A stretch of 64,000 nucleotides of DNA from Spongiivirga sp046524175 (GTDB taxonomy: Bacteria > Bacteroidota > Bacteroidia > Flavobacteriales > Flavobacteriaceae): positions 310,001 to 374,000 of the forward strand of contig NZ_JBEFZF010000001.1 of assembly GCF_046524175.1 (NCBI RefSeq), given 5' to 3'. Shown here piece after piece: positions 63,692-64,000 of the stretch. Below the pieces are notes generated by a model that saw only the letters and a program-made list of their open reading frames with translations, had not been told where the DNA came from and did no database searches. The translations under genes and the position numbers were made by a program. Position 1 is the first letter of the stretch, and each line of letters starts with the position of its first letter.

Positions 63692-64000
63692 TTTTAGTAT
63701 CCATAATGTTTTGAAGAATTCCCCCTAATTGTTTTACGTGTGTATCCTCAAACATATCACCGTGATCTCCTGGAATCATATGTTTATTTACCCCTTTTGT
63801 AGCTACACGTCTCCATCCTAGATATTTCCTGTCATGTGCAAAAAAGATATCATCGCCTTCCACTTTTAACAAATCAACTTCAATGTTTTGAGGTTCTATA
63901 TAGTAATTGTTGATTGCCAGATTTGTCATTTGATCCAGTTTTAAAGAACGCTTAAAACGCATTTCATGTTGTTTTTCTCTGCCGTATTTAAAACGTAAAT
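63678..64000 (-). CDS. C-terminal end of a thioesterase-like protein (5' end outside window)
   Basis: A minus-strand frame open to the window edge, with the stop at 63678; an ATG at 63962 is not needed, since the frame stays open to base 64000 without a stop. Visible blocks MIPGDHGDMFEDTHVKQLGGIL (the conserved Gly-x-His of thioesterases, where His is catalytic) and YLGWRRVATKGV point to the end of an NRPS/PKS thioesterase domain or a type II thioesterase. The Sfp-type PPTase next to it supports a megasynthase. The bulk lies outside, so the product is unknown. Confidence 0.6.
   Translation of the reverse strand, partial: LRFKYGREKQHEMRFKRSLKLDQMTNLAINNYYIEPQNIEVDLLKVEGDDIFFAHDRKYLGWRRVATKGVNKHMIPGDHGDMFEDTHVKQLGGILQNIMDTKNANL

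Overview
The window reads as a chromosomal segment of a Bacteroidota member, most likely a marine Flavobacteriaceae. The sequence shows an AT-rich genome and a fused lpxC/fabZ gene typical of that phylum. It also shows PorX and a type IX secretion (T9SS) C-terminal sorting domain, a SprB-type repeat, several promoters of the Bacteroidota TAnnTTTG type, a bacillithiol gene and lipoproteins. No mobile-element genes, rRNA genes or CRISPR arrays are visible. There is one tRNA (His).

Layout. 1-3153: tail of a fatty-acid/polyene-type operon (FabI-like reductase, FabZ-like dehydratase, ketosynthase, ACP, phosphopantetheinyl transferase), probably a flexirubin/dialkylresorcinol or aryl-polyene pigment locus. 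3296-8872: a giant secreted nuclease with two nuclease domains, four tandem lamin-tail-like modules and a T9SS sorting tail. 9060-16676: YceI, a CPBP protease, alanine dehydrogenase, TsaE, a 53-aa lipoprotein, and three genes built from five copies of one membrane module. 16843-25773: porX, an HD hydrolase, then the lipid A operon lpxD-lpxC/fabZ-lpxA-efp-lpxD2 followed by an NTF2-like gene, and sucD. 25861-41496: housekeeping genes (M16 and M28 peptidases, fabG, an SPFH protein, maf, a KdsC-like phosphatase, guaB, a trans-sulfuration enzyme, bshB1). This stretch includes tRNA-His with a GIY-YIG gene behind it that ends in a perfect 64-bp palindrome.

41691-56454: a surface polysaccharide locus on the + strand with epimerase, flippase, PP-loop ATPase, pyruvyl transferase, five glycosyltransferases, EpsG-like polymerase, PglC-type initiating transferase, a DegT-like enzyme and a FemAB/CelD-like acyltransferase. 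It is followed by a divergently placed beta-helix lipoprotein (56515-58404) that may bind or cleave a polysaccharide. 58814-62922: an adenylation enzyme, carrier protein, MBOAT acyltransferase and SGNH protein in the order and style of a dltA-C-B-D system, although this is a Gram-negative organism. 62924-64000: an Sfp-type phosphopantetheinyl transferase and the thioesterase-like end of a carrier-domain megasynthase that runs out of the window.

Working together: PorX regulates T9SS, which would export the large nuclease. The lpx operon makes lipid A. The polysaccharide locus builds a surface glycan, and the Dlt-like cassette could acylate a surface polymer. All function calls come from reading motifs; no database search was run.
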